A DNA stretch of 8,441 bases, taken from positions 1 through 8,441 of the forward strand of contig CALZCR010000047.1 in the NCBI GenBank assembly GCA_945631445.1, given 5' to 3'. The notes under the pieces were generated by a model. That model was not told the origin of the DNA. It searched no databases and was given only the letters and a program-made list of their open reading frames with translations. Positions 6,464 through 8,441 of this stretch are shown here, piece after piece. Every line of letters begins with the position of its first letter. The stretch's first letter is position 1. The translations under genes and the position numbers were made by a program. Source of the stretch: an uncultured Corynebacterium sp. (GTDB lineage Bacteria > Actinomycetota > Actinomycetes > Mycobacteriales > Mycobacteriaceae).

Positions 6464-7673
6464 TGTTTCCTCCAAAGCTCAGGCGCTGGGCGACGTATTC
6501 CTGGTAGCTGTCGATGTTACGCTTGGTCTCCGCGAGGGAGTCACCCCCGAACTTCTGCAGTACGGCGCGCGCCAGGACGAGCGCGACCATGGCTTCGGCC
6601 ACCACGCCGGCGGCGGGGACGGCGCACACGTCGGAGCGCTGGTGAATGCCGGTGGCGGCGGAGCCGTCGGCCATGTCGACGGTCTTCAAGGCGCGCGGCA
6701 CCGTGGAAATCGGTTTCATGGCCGCGCGCACGCGCAGCGGCTGTCCGTTGGTCATGCCGCCTTCCAAACCGCCGGCGCGGTTGCTCAGCCGGTCGACGCC
6801 GGTCTCGCTGCGCACCATCTCGTCGTGGGCCTCGGAACCACGGCGGCGGGCTTCCTCGAAGCCGTCGCCGACTTCGACGCCCTTGATCGCCTGGATGCCC
6901 ATCAGGGCCTGCGCCAGCTGCGCGTCGAGACGCTCGTCGCCGGAGATGTGGGAGCCCAGCCCGATGGGCAGCCCGTCGACGACGACCTCGACGACGCCGC
7001 CGAGCGTGTCACCGGCCTTCTTCGCCGCATCGATTTCGGCGACCATCGACTCCCCCGCCGCCGCGCCGAAGGCACGGGTGGGGTTGGCGTCGATGGCCTC
7101 GACGTCCGCCGGGGTCGGGACAGGCCCGTCGTAGGGCTCGGAGGCGCCGATGGAGATGACGTGGCTGAGCACCTCCACGCCGAGGGTCTCACGCAGGAAG
7201 TTGCGGGCCACGGTGGCCGCCGCGACGCGGGCGGCGGTTTCTCGCGCGGAGGAACGCTCCAGCACGGGGCGGGCCTCATCGAAGCCGTACTTGACCATGC
7301 CGGCAAAATCCGCGTGCCCCGGACGCGGGCGGGTCAGTTTGGCGCCGCGCCCGGAGCTCATCGCCTTCTGGGCCTCTTCATCCTCGGGGTCGAGCGGGGC
7401 CGGGGACATGATGGTGGTCCACTTCGGCCACTCGGTGTTGCCGATCATGATCGCGATCGGCCCGCCGAGCGTCTCTCCGTGGCGGACGCCGGTCAGCAGG
7501 GTGAGCTCGTCCGCCTCAAACTTCATGCGGGCGCCCCGGCCGTAGCCGAGGCGACGCCGGGCCAGATGGCCCGAAATCTCGTCTGTGGTGACCGGCACAC
7601 CAGCCGGCATATTCTCGAGCATGGCGATCAGTGCCTGACCGTGGGATTCCCCGGCTGTAGTCCAACGAAGCAT
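6456..7673 (-). CDS. aroC: Chorismate synthase
   Basis: The enzyme carries out the final pathway step, the anti-1,4-elimination of phosphate from EPSP to give chorismate, and requires reduced FMN. The 405 residues match actinobacterial homologues. The family signatures are intact in order: AGESHG (7-12) with His11, [12 protein letters not shown] (39-50) for substrate and flavin binding, RPGHADF (117-123) with His120, [14 protein letters not shown] (133-146), DGLPIGLGS (233-241), KGVEVGDGF (264-272), [13 protein letters not shown] (298-310), KPISTV (320-325) and [16 protein letters not shown] (346-361) with Asp348. The ATG at 7673 has no Shine-Dalgarno sequence. Instead an extended -10 element lies 6 bases upstream, so the transcript is probably leaderless. 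It is the first gene of the tightly packed unit that runs to nusB, and its last codons (Gly-Gly-Asn) carry the ribosome binding site of aroK. Confidence 0.98.
   Translation of the reverse strand: MLRWTTAGESHGQALIAMLENMPAGVPVTTDEISGHLARRRLGYGRGARMKFEADELTLLTGVRHGETLGGPIAIMIGNTEWPKWTTIMSPAPLDPEDEEAQKAMSSGRGAKLTRPRPGHADFAGMVKYGFDEARPVLERSSARETAARVAAATVARNFLRETLGVEVLSHVISIGASEPYDGPVPTPADVEAIDANPTRAFGAAAGESMVAEIDAAKKAGDTLGGVVEVVVDGLPIGLGSHISGDERLDAQLAQALMGIQAIKGVEVGDGFEEARRRGSEAHDEMVRSETGVDRLSNRAGGLEGGMTNGQPLRVRAAMKPISTVPRALKTVDMADGSAATGIHQRSDVCAVPAAGVVAEAMVALVLARAVLQKFGGDSLAETKRNIDSYQEYVAQRLSFGGNND
6469..6473 (-). promoter_or_regulatory. Ribosome binding site fixing the aroK start
   Basis: GGAGG on the minus strand lies 5 bases before the ATG at 6463 and inside the final codons of aroC. 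It selects this ATG rather than the upstream in-frame TTG at 6475. Confidence 0.8.
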
Positions 7674-7679
7674 GGGGGC

Positions 7680-7708
7680 ATTATCCCACGAGAACGCCCA
7701 AACCGGAA
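7680..7708 (-). promoter_or_regulatory. Probable promoter of the aroC-nusB unit (extended -10, leaderless)
   Basis: Minus-strand GATAAT (7685-7680) matches TATAAT at five of six positions and is preceded by TGG, giving an extended -10 (TGN) form. TTCCGG (7708-7703), at a 17-base spacing, is a poor -35, as is common when the -10 is extended. Only six bases separate the -10 from the aroC ATG, so transcription would begin at or beside the start codon. It lies in the 36-base gap after the peptidase stop, and no terminator is seen there, so read-through from aroE is also possible. Confidence 0.6.
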
Positions 7709-7709
7709 C

Positions 7710-8138
7710 TTAGTGGGTGACACACCAGCACCCCACCGCCGTGGCGGCCAGGATCATCGCTGGTCCATGCGCACTTTCTTCGGTCCGCGAAACCATCCCC
7801 GTCACCACCCCACCTGCGGCGGAAGTGAAAATCGCGGCCAAGACAGCGGGCGTGCCACCGGCGGCGGCCACGAACACCCCCAAGGGCGCCGCGAGTTTGA
7901 GGTCCCCTCCCCCGACTCCCCCGGAAAATATTCCGACCAGCAGATAAAGCGCGGGCCACAACAGCCCCGGCACCAGCAGGAGAGGATCCACCAACAGCGC
8001 ACCGAGCAGGGCGCCGACGGCGGCGGGAAGAGTGAGGCGGTCGGGGAGGCGACGCCACGTGAGGTCGGCGTGGACGAGCAGTCCCGCCCACGCCCCCAAC
8101 ACGGCCCCCGCTCCCCCCAGCGCGGTGATCGGCCACAT
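7710..8138 (-). CDS. A24 family prepilin peptidase (catalytic domain only)
   Basis: This is an integral-membrane aspartic peptidase of the type that cleaves the basic leader of type IV or Flp prepilins at the cytoplasmic face. The 142-residue protein has about five hydrophobic segments (roughly 4-23, 37-56, 57-71, 82-103 and 125-140). The two catalytic aspartates are recognisable: Asp25 in HADLTWRRLPDRLT (23-36), which follows the D.....P...T pattern, and Asp79 in the GGGDLKL loop (76-82), which corresponds to the family's GxGD motif. The N-terminal cysteine-rich methyltransferase domain of PilD-type enzymes is absent, as in TadV/CpaA-like minimal peptidases. The ATG at 8138 gives a sensible first membrane segment. 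Its Shine-Dalgarno match (GAGG, 2 bases away) is poor, and the start lies 10 bases after aroE. In-frame extension to 8219 would add a basic leader read from aroE coding sequence and is unlikely. No pilin gene is in the window. Confidence 0.85.
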   Translation of the reverse strand: MWPITALGGAGAVLGAWAGLLVHADLTWRRLPDRLTLPAAVGALLGALLVDPLLLVPGLLWPALYLLVGIFSGGVGGGDLKLAAPLGVFVAAAGGTPAVLAAIFTSAAGGVVTGMVSRTEESAHGPAMILAATAVGCWCVTH

Positions 8139-8148
8139 GGCCTCAAAA

Positions 8149-8441
8149 CTAGCGCAGCGAATCCTCGAGCGCTTGGCGCATGGCCGCCCGCGGCGCGGGC
8201 GTACCGGTGAAAGCCTCAAACTGCGGGTAGGACTGATGCGCCAGCATGACGTGTCCGCCCACCACCGGATGGCCGTTGGCCGCGGCCCGCACTGTCAGCG
8301 GGGTCGGCCAGGGCTCGTAGATGACGTCTAGGACGGGGGCGTGCCCCAGCTGCGGCACGTGCTCCTGCACCGCTGCCGACGGCACCGTGGAGACTAGGAC
8401 GTCGGCCGCAGAGACGACGGCGGTAAGGTCCGCGTCAAAGC
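8149..8441 (-). CDS. aroE: Shikimate dehydrogenase, C-terminal part (5' end beyond the window)
   Basis: The enzyme reduces 3-dehydroshikimate to shikimate with NADPH, step 4 of the pathway. Only the last 96 residues are visible, and the reading frame is open to the window edge. The segment starts near FDADLTAVV and ADVLVSTVPSAA, the end of the Rossmann fold where family members have a VSTxP motif. It continues through VLDVIYEPWPTPL, matching the D.xY.P..TPL signature, then a GH.ML.HQ segment with the substrate-contacting glutamine, and an FEAFTG helix near the C-terminus. The TAG stop at 8151-8149 is followed after 10 bases by the A24 peptidase gene. Some actinobacteria carry several AroE/quinate dehydrogenase-like paralogues. 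The position beside aroC argues for the biosynthetic one, but the N-terminal specificity residues cannot be seen. Confidence 0.93.
   Translation of the reverse strand, partial: FDADLTAVVSAADVLVSTVPSAAVQEHVPQLGHAPVLDVIYEPWPTPLTVRAAANGHPVVGGHVMLAHQSYPQFEAFTGTPAPRAAMRQALEDSLR

Noticed and set aside
5828..6886. A 352-codon plus-strand frame across aroK and aroC
   Set aside because: Antisense to two well-identified genes. The C-terminal half is arginine-rich low complexity.
6054..8210. A 718-codon open frame on the plus strand opposite aroC, aroK and the peptidase
   Set aside because: It is antisense to genes with intact catalytic motifs and its composition (Arg, Gly, Ala, His-rich low complexity) is typical of a shadow frame in high-GC coding DNA. 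No domain is recognisable.
1..8441. Search by eye for CRISPR arrays, transposases, tRNA genes, attachment sites and toxin-antitoxin or defence genes
   Set aside because: No repeat-spacer periodicity, transposase motif, tRNA-like cloverleaf or defence domain was seen. The window is nearly filled by housekeeping genes with uniform codon usage, so no undescribed system can be supported.

Overview
The window looks like ordinary chromosome of a high-GC actinobacterium, most likely Corynebacterium or a close relative. The evidence is the strong G/C bias at third codon positions, the gene order aroC-aroK-aroB-(aroQ)-pepQ-efp-nusB with an aroE and a small A24 peptidase upstream, a NusB with the basic N-terminus and acidic tail I associate with corynebacteria, and an EF-P carrying the actinobacterial PGKGP loop. 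The assignment rests on recognising families and synteny, not on a database search.

Layout. Two overlapping plus-strand genes at the left (70-1021) encode a tandem pair of YbjN-domain proteins. They converge on a minus-strand PPK2-family polyphosphate kinase gene (1018-1875), and the two stop codons share the tetranucleotide TTAA. Everything to the right is on the minus strand. Read in its own direction it runs aroE (C-terminal part only, 8441-8149), an A24 prepilin peptidase (8138-7710), aroC (7673-6456), aroK (6463-5876), aroB (5847-4774), aroQ (4756-4307), pepQ (4262-3168), efp (3124-2561) and nusB (2549-1968). A strong intrinsic terminator follows at 1954-1915.

How it works together. AroB, AroQ, AroE, AroK and AroC catalyse steps 2 to 5 and step 7 of the shikimate pathway to chorismate. 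DAHP synthase (step 1) and EPSP synthase (step 6) are not in the window. The same transcription unit continues into pepQ (peptides with proline at the second position), efp (translation of proline stretches) and nusB (antitermination of rRNA transcription), so aromatic synthesis is physically linked to translation functions. Gene gaps inside the unit are from -8 to about 44 bases. An extended -10 promoter lies directly in front of aroC, and a -10 element lies directly in front of ppk2. Both are so close to the ATG that leaderless mRNAs are likely.

No mobile element, CRISPR array, tRNA or rRNA gene, or large unexplained intergenic stretch was seen, and no gap exceeds about 100 bases. I found no convincing undescribed system. 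The points worth a second look are modest: leaderless promoters, start-site corrections, the tandem YbjN pair, the orphan prepilin peptidase inside the aro cluster, and the pepQ-efp pairing.
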